Assembly: GCA_035470525.1 (NCBI GenBank)
Contig: DATIQT010000032.1
Coordinates: forward strand, 1-11,917
Length of the DNA stretch: 11,917 bases
Origin: CALXSC01 sp035470525
Lineage (GTDB): Bacteria > Pseudomonadota > Alphaproteobacteria > Rickettsiales > UBA1997
Direction: 5' to 3'
This document shows positions 6,157 to 11,917 of the stretch, piece after piece. A program made the position numbers and the translations under genes. The notes under the pieces are model-generated. The model had not been told where the DNA came from. It ran no database searches and saw only the letters and a program-made list of their open reading frames with translations. The number at the start of each line of letters is the position of its first letter. Position 1 is the stretch's first letter.

Positions 6157-7593
6157 TTATGAAACAGTATTTAAATGTTGGTTATCATTTAATTGCCTAT
6201 TTGTTCTATTACCTCTTTGTTTTTTTAAAAAAGATACATCATTTTCTCTTAATAATAATAATTCACTTTCAACATTTTGCTTAAGTTTAATTTTAGGTTC
6301 TAGTTGCGTTGATTGTGTTTTGATAGAAGATTGTCCTAAGACTTTTTCAGTAAATCGTCCTAAGATTTTTTCAGAAGATTGTTCTAAGATTTTTTCAGAA
6401 GATTGTCCTTGTGTAATATATTGTTCTGATCCATTATTTTGTGAATTATCAGTTAATTCTTGTTGCGTAAATTTTCTTTTTTTAACAGGTTTTTCTAATG
6501 TTTCATTTTCAATATCATATTTTCGTTTATTACTACTTGACAACGAATCAATCATAAAAGAATCAATCATAAAATAGTCTTCTGTGTAAATACTACTAGT
6601 AATATCAATTATTTCTTTTTCACTTTGTTTTGTTTCTTTTTCTTTTTCTTTTTGTTTTTGTTTTTGTTTTTTATAATTTTCTTGAGCTATATTTGAAAAT
6701 CTTTTTTCTAATTCTAAACTATATTTTTCACCAAAATATTTTTCGAATACTTTTATAGTTAATTCTTTTTCTTCTTTTATAAATATTTTTTTTCCTTCTT
6801 TAAAAATAATGTTATTAATAAAGTCATCAATTTTTTTTTCATCTCCTAATTCTTTTAATATAAATACAAAATTATCAAAAGATTCAATTTTCCTATTAGT
6901 TGCTATTATGTATTCTTTTATTAATGAATTAATTTTCGTATCAGGATCAAGAGCAAAATCTAAAAGTATTAACAAAATATCTTTCTTGTAATTAGAAAAT
7001 ATACTTTTTTCTTTAATAACTTCTTTTAAAATATCATATATAACACTTTTTTCGTCGTTAATTTTATTATTTTGTTTAGTAATTTTTCCAGTTTTAAGTC
7101 TCATTAAAATTAATAATAAAATCTTTAATTCATCGTCATCTATATTTTTATTATTAGTTGATATTATTTTTTTAAGTAATTCGCTTATCAAATATGTTGT
7201 AATTGTTGTTTTTTCTTGAAGATACTTTAGAAGTTTTTTATTATCATTTTTTGCTTCTTTTAAAATTTTTTTTTCTTCTTCTTTATAACAAAGATAAAGA
7301 TTATATCTTTCTTTTTTAACATTCATAATAATTTCTCCAGCTTCTTTCAAATATTTTTTAAAGTTTTCACTATTACTTTCAACATCGCTTGAACTACTAC
7401 TTGTTGTACAAGTAACTCCAATGTTTCCTTCATTTGTTTTTGTTATTAAAATATTTTGTTGTGTGGATTCTTCACTACAGTCATCACTCTCAGTATCACT
7501 TGAATTATATTCTGTAATTCTTGTTTTTGCATAAGGTAGTTCAGCAAAAACCATAAATTCTTTTTTATGATTATAAAGTTTTTCTTTTTCCAT
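6157..7593 (-). CDS. Unrecognised 478-residue protein with bipartite NLS and octapeptide repeats; candidate host-directed effector
   Basis: I do not recognise this family. There is no signal peptide and no membrane segment. The N-terminus (about 30-76) is acidic and serine-rich, with the run SSSSS at 65-69. Residues 77-300 look largely helical, rich in Lys, Glu, Ile and Leu. A charged KQKQKQKEKEKE stretch (310-320) suggests a coiled coil. A direct repeat FMIDSFMIDS spans 341-350. Residues 357-374 read RK, twelve residues, then KKRK, the form of a bipartite nuclear localisation signal. Residues 396-427 are four tandem octapeptides of the type GQSSEKIL. This composition is typical of secreted effectors of intracellular bacteria, but no secretion signal is visible, so the role is inference. 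Its own strong promoter lies 28 bases upstream. The leader is A-rich with no Shine-Dalgarno. Base composition appears even more AT-rich than in the neighbouring genes. Confidence 0.8.
   Translation of the reverse strand: MEKEKLYNHKKEFMVFAELPYAKTRITEYNSSDTESDDCSEESTQQNILITKTNEGNIGVTCTTSSSSSDVESNSENFKKYLKEAGEIIMNVKKERYNLYLCYKEEEKKILKEAKNDNKKLLKYLQEKTTITTYLISELLKKIISTNNKNIDDDELKILLLILMRLKTGKITKQNNKINDEKSVIYDILKEVIKEKSIFSNYKKDILLILLDFALDPDTKINSLIKEYIIATNRKIESFDNFVFILKELGDEKKIDDFINNIIFKEGKKIFIKEEKELTIKVFEKYFGEKYSLELEKRFSNIAQENYKKQKQKQKEKEKETKQSEKEIIDITSSIYTEDYFMIDSFMIDSLSSSNKRKYDIENETLEKPVKKRKFTQQELTDNSQNNGSEQYITQGQSSEKILEQSSEKILGRFTEKVLGQSSIKTQSTQLEPKIKLKQNVESELLLLRENDVSFLKKQRGNRTNRQLNDNQHLNTVS
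6326..6411 (-). repeat. 24-bp tandem repeats encoding octapeptides
   Basis: Three full 24-bp units (6326-6349, 6350-6373, 6374-6397) and a partial fourth encode GQSSIKTQ/GRFTEKVL/EQSSEKIL/GQSSEKIL-type octapeptides. The units differ by a few substitutions and keep the frame, so the array has been translated while diverging. Confidence 0.85.
6545..6574 (-). repeat. 15-bp perfect tandem duplication (FMIDS twice)
   Basis: The unit GAATCAATCATAAAA occurs at 6545-6559 and 6560-6574 without mismatch. It encodes FMIDS twice just before the nuclear localisation signal. In-frame and identical, it looks recent. Confidence 0.85.
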
Positions 7594-7620
7594 ATTTTTT
7601 ATTTTTAATTAATTTGACAC

Positions 7621-7649
7621 ATTATATACTATATTATTATTTAGTTCAA
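7621..7649 (-). promoter_or_regulatory. Near-consensus sigma-70 promoter of the 478-residue gene
   Basis: On the minus strand TTGAAC (7649-7644), a 17-base spacer and a perfect TATAAT (7626-7621) precede the ATG at 7593. The expected leader is only about 20 bases and lacks a Shine-Dalgarno. This is the best promoter match in the window. Confidence 0.7.
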
Positions 7650-7743
7650 GTTTTATATATTGATTTTTCTATATCCGTTAAATAATATATATATTTAATT
7701 TAATTTTAATATATTATACAATTTTTATTAATTACTTGAAATA

Positions 7744-7928
7744 TATATCTTTAACAAGTATTTACTTGTATTTAAGCTTTGTTTTTAAGTATTGTAACTT
7801 AAATTAATTTTTTATTTCACTAGTATATAATTTAATACATTGATGAAACAAAAAATTAATTTGACGAAGTTATTTAAAGTGTAAGTTAGATTTAGATGTA
7901 ACAAATGTTATTTGTAATAACTATAATA
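7744..7928 (+). repeat. Diverged copy of the palindromic element at 11725-11911
   Basis: It aligns along its length with the copy at 11725-11911, in the same orientation and at nearly the same size (185 against 187 bases). The clearest blocks are AGTATATAATTTAATAC (7822-7838) against AGCGTATAACTTAATAC, GACGAAGT (7863-7870) against GACAAAGT, GTAAGTTAGATTTAG (7881-7895) against AAAAGTTAGGTTTAG, and the end ACTATAATA in both. Most differences are G to A or C to T. The inner stem is kept with different bases: 7801-7813 pairs perfectly with 7850-7862. The outer arm now contains the short palindrome ACAAGTATTTACTTGT (7754-7769). Confidence 0.7.
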
Positions 7929-8065
7929 TATATACTAAAAAGTATTTTAGACACTCAAAATTTGATTAATTTATTATGATTTAATTCTTGCTAAATTAGA
8001 CACCGCTATCAAAGATTTAACCTTTTTAAACTCGCTTATACGAAGAAATACAAAGAAGGTCATAA

Positions 8066-8087
8066 ATTTTATTTGCAAGGAGGTCTA
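8066..8087 (+). repeat. Isolated copy of the TTTGCA..AGGTCTA repeat
   Basis: The sequence begins AATTTTATTTGCAAGGAGG and ends in TCTA. It matches copy A near glmS (4026-4047) except for one extra A. It lies about 80 bases downstream of a minus-strand gene end, as do the copies beyond glmS. No inverted partner is visible nearby, so it does not form the same hairpin. Confidence 0.65.
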
Positions 8088-8114
8088 ATATTATTTTTAT
8101 TAATTGAAATTGAG

Positions 8115-8150
8115 AAAAAGTGTCATATGTGTTTGGGGATTAACATATGA
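8115..8150 (-). terminator. Likely intrinsic terminator of the minus-strand operon
   Basis: On the minus strand TCATATGT (8150-8143) pairs with ACATATGA (8130-8123) over a 12-base loop, followed by CAC and five T (8119-8115). It sits 18 bases after the stop of the last operon gene. The stem is AT-rich and weak for a terminator, but position and T-run agree. Confidence 0.55.
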
Positions 8151-8167
8151 GTTAAGGGTAGGGTGCT

Positions 8168-8758
8168 TTATTCTATACAACAGTTTACTGCTTTTTTGAC
8201 AAAATTTTTTAATTTATCTACTGTTGAAATTTTTTCATTGGAATTTTTTTCAATTATAATATCTTCTTTTTTTGATTTAGTTTCATTAATTTTTTCAACA
8301 ATATCTTTTATTTTTTCTTTTGATGATTCAACCCATTTGACATCTTTTGCGTCAATTAAGTTCATGTTGAGTCCCCAGAAAAGGCAATATAATTCATAAG
8401 ATTTGTTAAATAAATCGTAAGCTTCTTTTATGTTTTTTAGACTTAGTTGTTTTGTGCCAACTTCCATGAGTCGCATTGAGCTTGCTAATAGGTGTTTTGA
8501 AATACACCAAACTTCGCCCTCGTAGGCTGGAATTAGCTTCTGCATTAAGGATTTTCTTGTTTCTCGGATTTCTTCTATGAGATCGTAAAAGCTGGTATTT
8601 TTTGTTTTTGCACCTGAGAACATTAAATGTTCTTCGATGCTTATTAAGTTCATGATAGCAATTGTTAAATCTTGATCTGAAGATAAGTCTTTTGGATTTA
8701 ATTTTTTTGCTGAATCGATTTTTTCTACAAATTCTTTTACGTTTTTTATTTTTTCCAT
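8168..8758 (-). CDS. Conserved-looking helical cytoplasmic protein of unknown function (196 aa)
   Basis: I cannot assign a function. The protein has no signal peptide and no membrane segment and appears almost entirely helical. The best-ordered part is about 26-140, including QDLTIAIMNLISIEEHL, EGEVWCISKHLLASSMRLME and EAYDLFNKSYELYCLFWGLN, where Trp, Cys, His and Tyr residues suggest a packed helical bundle. A lysine/glutamate-rich linker (about 150-175) leads to a short amphipathic helix ending NCCIE. The start ATG lies one base after the stop of the membrane-protein gene, with AAGG seven bases upstream inside that gene, so the two are probably translationally coupled. It is the last gene of a four-gene operon and is followed by a terminator-like hairpin. 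A partner role to the adjacent membrane protein is plausible but inferred from position only. Confidence 0.85.
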   Translation of the reverse strand: MEKIKNVKEFVEKIDSAKKLNPKDLSSDQDLTIAIMNLISIEEHLMFSGAKTKNTSFYDLIEEIRETRKSLMQKLIPAYEGEVWCISKHLLASSMRLMEVGTKQLSLKNIKEAYDLFNKSYELYCLFWGLNMNLIDAKDVKWVESSKEKIKDIVEKINETKSKKEDIIIEKNSNEKISTVDKLKNFVKKAVNCCIE

Positions 8759-8759
8759 G

Positions 8760-9257
8760 TTAGAACCTTATGTTGTTAAACCATAAACTTAATAAAAATA
8801 GCATGACTAAGGGTAGGACGACTTTTTCGAAAGGAAAGTGTGCGTGACCGCCATTGTGTTTTTTCATAAATTCATAAATTTGTTGGCTTGCAATGAAGGT
8901 AATGAAACCAACTATTGAACTGAATAAGAATAGATCTAAAAAACAAAGTATTTTTGGGAAGTAATGAATTTGATTTATGTAAACAAAGCTTATCATTGAT
9001 AGGGATAATAGCATCATTATAGTGTCTCGTCCTTTGAATTTCCAGTTCTTTTTGTCAAACCATAGAATTGTGAAATAACCGATTAAGGCCATTAAAGCAC
9101 CACTCCAAAGTCCTACCACGTTGTCACTCACGCCTAGATATCTAGCTATTTCTAATGAAGCACCGATAGCGATAGCACAAACAGCGCAGGCTGGATTCGC
9201 TAAAGCTAATGATTGTTTAAAAAGCACAAAAAATAAAGTTAATATTAAAACTCTCAC
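8760..9257 (-). CDS. Small polytopic membrane protein with CxxC and His-rich loop (165 aa)
   Basis: No function can be assigned. An N-terminal hydrophobic signal or anchor (1-20, ending LALA) precedes NPACAVCAIAIGASLEIARYLG, with a CxxC at Cys24/Cys27. Further membrane segments lie near 46-67, 79-96, 102-127 and 146-161. The hydrophilic loop HNGGHAH (134-140) offers clustered histidines that, with the CxxC, could bind a metal; this is speculation. The start is GTG (9255-9257) with AGGA seven bases upstream, nine bases after the tyrS stop; no ATG fits. It sits one base ahead of the 196-residue gene. The pairing of a cysteine-bearing membrane protein with a soluble helical protein may be a functional unit attached to a housekeeping operon. 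Confidence 0.85.
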   Translation of the reverse strand: MRVLILTLFFVLFKQSLALANPACAVCAIAIGASLEIARYLGVSDNVVGLWSGALMALIGYFTILWFDKKNWKFKGRDTIMMLLSLSMISFVYINQIHYFPKILCFLDLFLFSSIVGFITFIASQQIYEFMKKHNGGHAHFPFEKVVLPLVMLFLLSLWFNNIRF

Positions 9258-9266
9258 TTTAAAATC

Positions 9267-10511
9267 CTATAGGCTAATTAAAAAATGCTTTTTCTTTCCA
9301 ACTGATAATTTAAATTCTTTAAATTGTGAAACATCTAGATTTTCATTTTCAATCTTTTCATCATTTACTTTAACTCCACCGCCTCTAATGAGCTTCTTTG
9401 CTTCACCGAATGATTCTGCTAATTCAAGATTTTTTATAACTTGGAAAAGTAATTTTTCATCATTTTTGTATTCAAGTTTTGGCAAATTATCATTTGATTT
9501 GTTTTCAAAAATTTCTTGAGCTTGTTTGCTGGCTTCTGTGGCGTTTTTTTCACCATGACAAAGTTTAGTAGCTTCAAAAGCTAAGATTTTTTTAGCTTCA
9601 TTAATATCACCTTGCATGATTTTAGAAACATCTTCTATTCCTAAGTCTGTATAAGCTAATAGAAGCTTTGAAACTTCTGCGTCATCAATATTTCTAAACC
9701 ATTGGAAATATTCATAAGGACTCAGCATTTCTTCACTAATCCAAACAGCGTTTCCTTCTGATTTTCCAAACTTTTTACCATTTTTATCTAAGAGTAGGGC
9801 GGTTGACAATCCTAAAACTTCAGTTCTTTTTCCTTCTTCAACTTCACCTTTTGCAAATTGTATTTTTCTTACGAGTTCAACACCTGCTACAACATTTCCC
9901 CATTGATCTCCACCACATAATTGAACTGTACAATTATATTTTTTGTATAAATGATAGTAATCATATGCTTGTAAAATCATGTAATTAAATTCTAAAAAAC
10001 TCATGTGTTCAGTTTTTTCTAATCTTTGTTTTACGGATTCAAAAGTTAACATTCTGTTGACTGAGATGTGTGGAGCTATATCTCTTAACATATCAAGATA
10101 TTTTACATCTTTCCACCAATCATAATTATCTACTAATATTGCATCAGTTGCACCATCTCCAAATTTTATAAATTTTTCTATGGTTTTTTTGATACCAGCT
10201 TTGTTTTTGTCTATCGCTTCAGCAGTTAGCATTGGTCTTGTTTTGTCCTTACCACTAGGGTCGCCAATCATACCAGTTGCCCCACCTAATAAAATTATAG
10301 GTTTATTTCCACATTTTTGAAATAATCTTATCATCATAAGAGAAAATAAATGACCAGTATGCAATGATTGACCAGTTGGATCTGTTCCCCAATAAGCTAT
10401 AACAGGTTTTCCACTACAAAGTTGTCTATCTAATTCTTCCAAATTAGTACATTGATTTAAGAATCCTCTTAGTTCGCATTCTTGTAAAAATTTTGATTTA
10501 AAATTACTCAT
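9267..10511 (-). CDS. tyrS: Tyrosyl-tRNA synthetase
   Basis: TyrRS is the class I synthetase that activates tyrosine with ATP and charges tRNA-Tyr in the cytoplasm. The 414-residue protein has the HIGH-type motif HTGH (51-54) in WGTDPTGQSLHTGHL, the tyrosine-site sequence QAYDYYHLY (181-189), GGDQWGN (200-206), and the KMSKS-type loop KFGKS (247-251). A C-terminal S4 RNA-binding domain (about 355-414) includes LIRGGGVKVNDEKI. All parts are present and the length is normal. The ATG at 10509-10511 follows GGAG by five bases, 12 bases after the cyclophilin stop, so it is cotranscribed with that gene and the two small genes downstream. Confidence 0.97.
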   Translation of the reverse strand: MSNFKSKFLQECELRGFLNQCTNLEELDRQLCSGKPVIAYWGTDPTGQSLHTGHLFSLMMIRLFQKCGNKPIILLGGATGMIGDPSGKDKTRPMLTAEAIDKNKAGIKKTIEKFIKFGDGATDAILVDNYDWWKDVKYLDMLRDIAPHISVNRMLTFESVKQRLEKTEHMSFLEFNYMILQAYDYYHLYKKYNCTVQLCGGDQWGNVVAGVELVRKIQFAKGEVEEGKRTEVLGLSTALLLDKNGKKFGKSEGNAVWISEEMLSPYEYFQWFRNIDDAEVSKLLLAYTDLGIEDVSKIMQGDINEAKKILAFEATKLCHGEKNATEASKQAQEIFENKSNDNLPKLEYKNDEKLLFQVIKNLELAESFGEAKKLIRGGGVKVNDEKIENENLDVSQFKEFKLSVGKKKHFLISL

Positions 10512-10523
10512 TATGTCTCCAAT

Positions 10524-11402
10524 TTATTTTGTGATATTCTTGTTATTTATTTGATTATTATTAATATTATTTGTTGTTGGACTTGTAGTATTTATTGTTT
10601 GTGTATTTTCTGTTCCATTTTCTTCATTTTTTATAGCTTCTTCATCAGTCTCATCTTCAGAAGTTTCAGGTTTCACATCTTGATTTATATCTATATCTTT
10701 AGCCTCAAGCAACATACTTAAAACTGGTGTCTTTTTGTAGTTAGGATCTTCTTTTAATTTTGTATCTTGCATTTCATTTATAACAGCCATTTCTTCTTTA
10801 ACTGTTTCTAAAGATTTATTATTTAACATATCGCCTGTAACAACTTTTAACATTACATCAGGATTATCAACCATTCCATTTTTTGTACTATCACCAGTTT
10901 TTATTTTATCAACATAATCCATACCTTCTATTACTCTTCCAAATACAGTATATTGACCATCTAATTCAGGGAAAAAATCACCTGTTACTATAAAAAACTG
11001 ACTATTTGCACTATTTACATCAGAACCTCTTGCCATTGATAAAGTTCCCCTTGTGTGATGTTCTTTATTAAATTCAGCATATAATCTTCCAAGTTTACTT
11101 CCACCTCTTCCAGTTCCTGTAGGATCACCAGTTTGTACCATAAATCCATCTATAACTCTATGGAATTTAACATTATCATAAAATCCGCTTTGAGCTAAAG
11201 TTTTGATTCTTTGAACATGCATAGGAGCTACATTAGGAAAAAGTTCAGCTATAACAACACCATCTTTCAATTCAATATACAATGTATTTTTAGGTTCTAG
11301 AACTTTTTGTTCTATTATTGGATTTTGATTATTAATATCTTGAGCATAAGAATTTGTAATAAAAAGAAAAACAAAAAATGAAAATAATATTTTTTTAAAC
11401 AT
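10524..11402 (-). CDS. Periplasmic cyclophilin-type peptidyl-prolyl isomerase
   Basis: Cyclophilins catalyse cis-trans isomerisation of X-Pro bonds. A signal peptide (1-20: basic FKK, hydrophobic core, cleavage likely after SYA) sends this one to the periplasm. The cyclophilin fold spans about 38-190, with APMHVQRIKTLAQSGFYDNV (59-78), the active-site segment FHRVIDGFMVQTGDPTGTG (80-98, catalytic Arg82), SANSQFFIVTGD (131-142) and LDGQYTVFGRVIEGMD (147-162). The wording resembles alphaproteobacterial PpiA proteins. At the position of Trp121 in human cyclophilin A there is Glu147. Residues about 200-292 form an extra tail, first helical and then an acidic Asn/Thr-rich low-complexity stretch ending NNQINNKNITK, probably disordered. 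It is the first gene of the operon. The Shine-Dalgarno is weak. Confidence 0.93.
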   Translation of the reverse strand: MFKKILFSFFVFLFITNSYAQDINNQNPIIEQKVLEPKNTLYIELKDGVVIAELFPNVAPMHVQRIKTLAQSGFYDNVKFHRVIDGFMVQTGDPTGTGRGGSKLGRLYAEFNKEHHTRGTLSMARGSDVNSANSQFFIVTGDFFPELDGQYTVFGRVIEGMDYVDKIKTGDSTKNGMVDNPDVMLKVVTGDMLNNKSLETVKEEMAVINEMQDTKLKEDPNYKKTPVLSMLLEAKDIDINQDVKPETSEDETDEEAIKNEENGTENTQTINTTSPTTNNINNNQINNKNITK

Positions 11403-11433
11403 TTTACCAGCTATATATATTATATATATTATG

Positions 11434-11462
11434 AAGATATTTAAATATGATTAAAAAATCAA
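11434..11462 (-). promoter_or_regulatory. Possible promoter of the cyclophilin-tyrS operon
   Basis: On the minus strand TTGATT (11462-11457) and TATCTT (11439-11434) are separated by 17 bases, about 32 bases before the cyclophilin start. A perfect TATAAT also occurs at 11424-11419 but has a poor -35. Either may be used; the flanking DNA is alternating A and T. Confidence 0.35.
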
Positions 11463-11724
11463 GGGTTTATTAGTTATATTAAAAAAAATGTTAAGAGATA
11501 TATACCAAATAAAACACGACAAAACAAATCCTTATTTTATTAGCATTGAATTTATTTATATTAAACTAAATGTTTAAAAGTAATACATTATATTTTAATA
11601 ATTATCGGCTTAGTTTGATACTATAAAATTAAATTTTATAACATAGAACAAACACACAAATACCTTATCGGAAGTCTACAATCAACAAGAATCTCTTAAT
11701 AATAAATAAAATCAGAATAAAAAG

Positions 11725-11911
11725 TATAGTCAAACAAGTTTCACTTAACCACTAAATAAACCGCTTTTGCAAAAAAATACGAGGAGATTTAAAATTTTAT
11801 TGCGACAGCGTATAACTTAATACGGTGAGACAATAAAATTTTAAAGCGACAAAGTATATTAAAGCAAAAGTTAGGTTTAGTTGGTGGTTAAGTGAAAGTT
11901 GTTTGACTATA
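11725..11911 (+). repeat. 187-bp imperfect palindromic element (long hairpin)
   Basis: The outer arms 11725-11762 and 11874-11911 are inverted repeats agreeing at 35 of 38 positions (TATAGTCAAACAAGTTTCAC against TATAGTCAAACAACTTTCAC, and onward). Further in, CTTTTGC (11764-11770) pairs with 11864-11870, a perfect 15-bp arm TTTAAAATTTTATTG (11788-11802) pairs with 11831-11845, and the tip is CGTAT/ATACG (11809-11813/11820-11824) around AACTTA. Nothing in it codes for protein. A diverged second copy lies at 7744-7928, so it is an interspersed repeat. Its form recalls MITEs or the palindromic elements known from Rickettsia, but I do not recognise the sequence. No target duplication is obvious. 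Confidence 0.85.
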
Positions 11912-11917
11912 ATAATC

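Larger units (their letters stand above)
7594..8167. other. Gene-free 574-bp region
   Basis: I see no convincing gene here on either strand. From left to right it holds the promoter of the 478-residue gene (7621-7649), an AT-rich spacer, a diverged copy of the palindromic element (7744-7928), a stretch with nothing recognisable (about 7930-8060), one AGGTCTA-type repeat (8066-8087) and a hairpin with a T-run ending the upstream minus-strand operon (8115-8150). Confidence 0.75.
11403..11917. other. Gene-free region upstream of the cyclophilin operon
   Basis: No gene is visible on either strand. It holds a possible promoter (11434-11462), a small inverted repeat TGATTTTTTAATCA on the minus strand (11447-11460), about 260 AT-rich bases with nothing recognisable, and the large palindromic element at 11725-11911. 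No tRNA or rRNA is seen. Confidence 0.7.

Noticed and set aside
6137..6577. 146-codon plus-strand open frame opposite the 478-residue gene
   Set aside because: It lies opposite the octapeptide repeat region and arises from the same repeats read antisense. The minus strand has the promoter and the longer frame.
7754..7769. Palindrome ACAAGTATTTACTTGT as an operator for the 478-residue gene
   Set aside because: It lies over 100 bases upstream of the promoter and falls inside the diverged palindromic element, which explains it better.
7916..7930. TATAAT box on the plus strand at 7922-7927 as a promoter
   Set aside because: There is no suitable -35 and no plus-strand gene follows; chance matches are frequent at this base composition.
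8168..8179. C-terminal CCIE of the 196-residue protein as a CaaX prenylation box
   Set aside because: A terminal Glu is unfavourable for host prenyltransferases and nothing else marks this operon gene as an effector.

Overview
This is a very AT-rich window from what looks like a host-associated alphaproteobacterium with a small genome, of the Rickettsiales, Holosporales or gut-endosymbiont type. That placement is inferred from the low G+C, from the cyclophilin's alphaproteobacterial wording, from long, almost empty, repeat-bearing intergenic regions, and from one large Asn/Lys/Glu/Ser-rich protein with a eukaryote-style nuclear localisation signal. No rRNA marker is present to confirm it.

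Layout. Positions 1-1093 hold a complete IS1-family insertion sequence with perfect 22-bp terminal inverted repeats. The window begins exactly on the outer base of the left repeat. Its transposase reading frame is broken twice at long A runs (slips -1, then +1) and its 3' end is altered by a 23-bp tandem duplication. gyrA (DNA gyrase A) follows on the + strand and ends in a strong intrinsic terminator. The convergent space before glmS holds several copies of a short repeat (AAATTTTATTTGCA..AGGTCTA), one of them inverted, so that alternative hairpins can form.

Everything after that is on the - strand. glmS (glucosamine-6-phosphate synthase) starts at a Met-Cys, well supported by a Shine-Dalgarno sequence and by the need for an N-terminal cysteine nucleophile. 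Upstream of it lies a 478-residue unrecognised protein with acidic/serine-rich and coiled-coil segments, tandem octapeptide repeats and a bipartite NLS. It has its own near-consensus sigma-70 promoter and is a candidate host-directed effector. A 574-bp gene-free stretch follows, then a compact four-gene operon reading ppiA-like cyclophilin -> tyrS -> small polytopic membrane protein -> 196-residue helical protein, with gaps of 12, 9 and 1 bases.

The main non-gene discovery is a ~187-bp palindromic element at 11725-11911. A drifted second copy of nearly equal length (185 bp) occupies 7744-7928, in the long intergenic region upstream of the 478-residue gene. In both copies the inner stem is intact although its sequence differs, which suggests an interspersed structured element. 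Together with the AGGTCTA repeats and the IS, these account for much of the non-coding DNA.

The housekeeping genes serve DNA supercoiling (GyrA), cell-wall amino-sugar supply (GlmS), protein synthesis (TyrRS) and periplasmic protein folding (cyclophilin). They share no pathway. The operon grouping is the only functional linkage visible.
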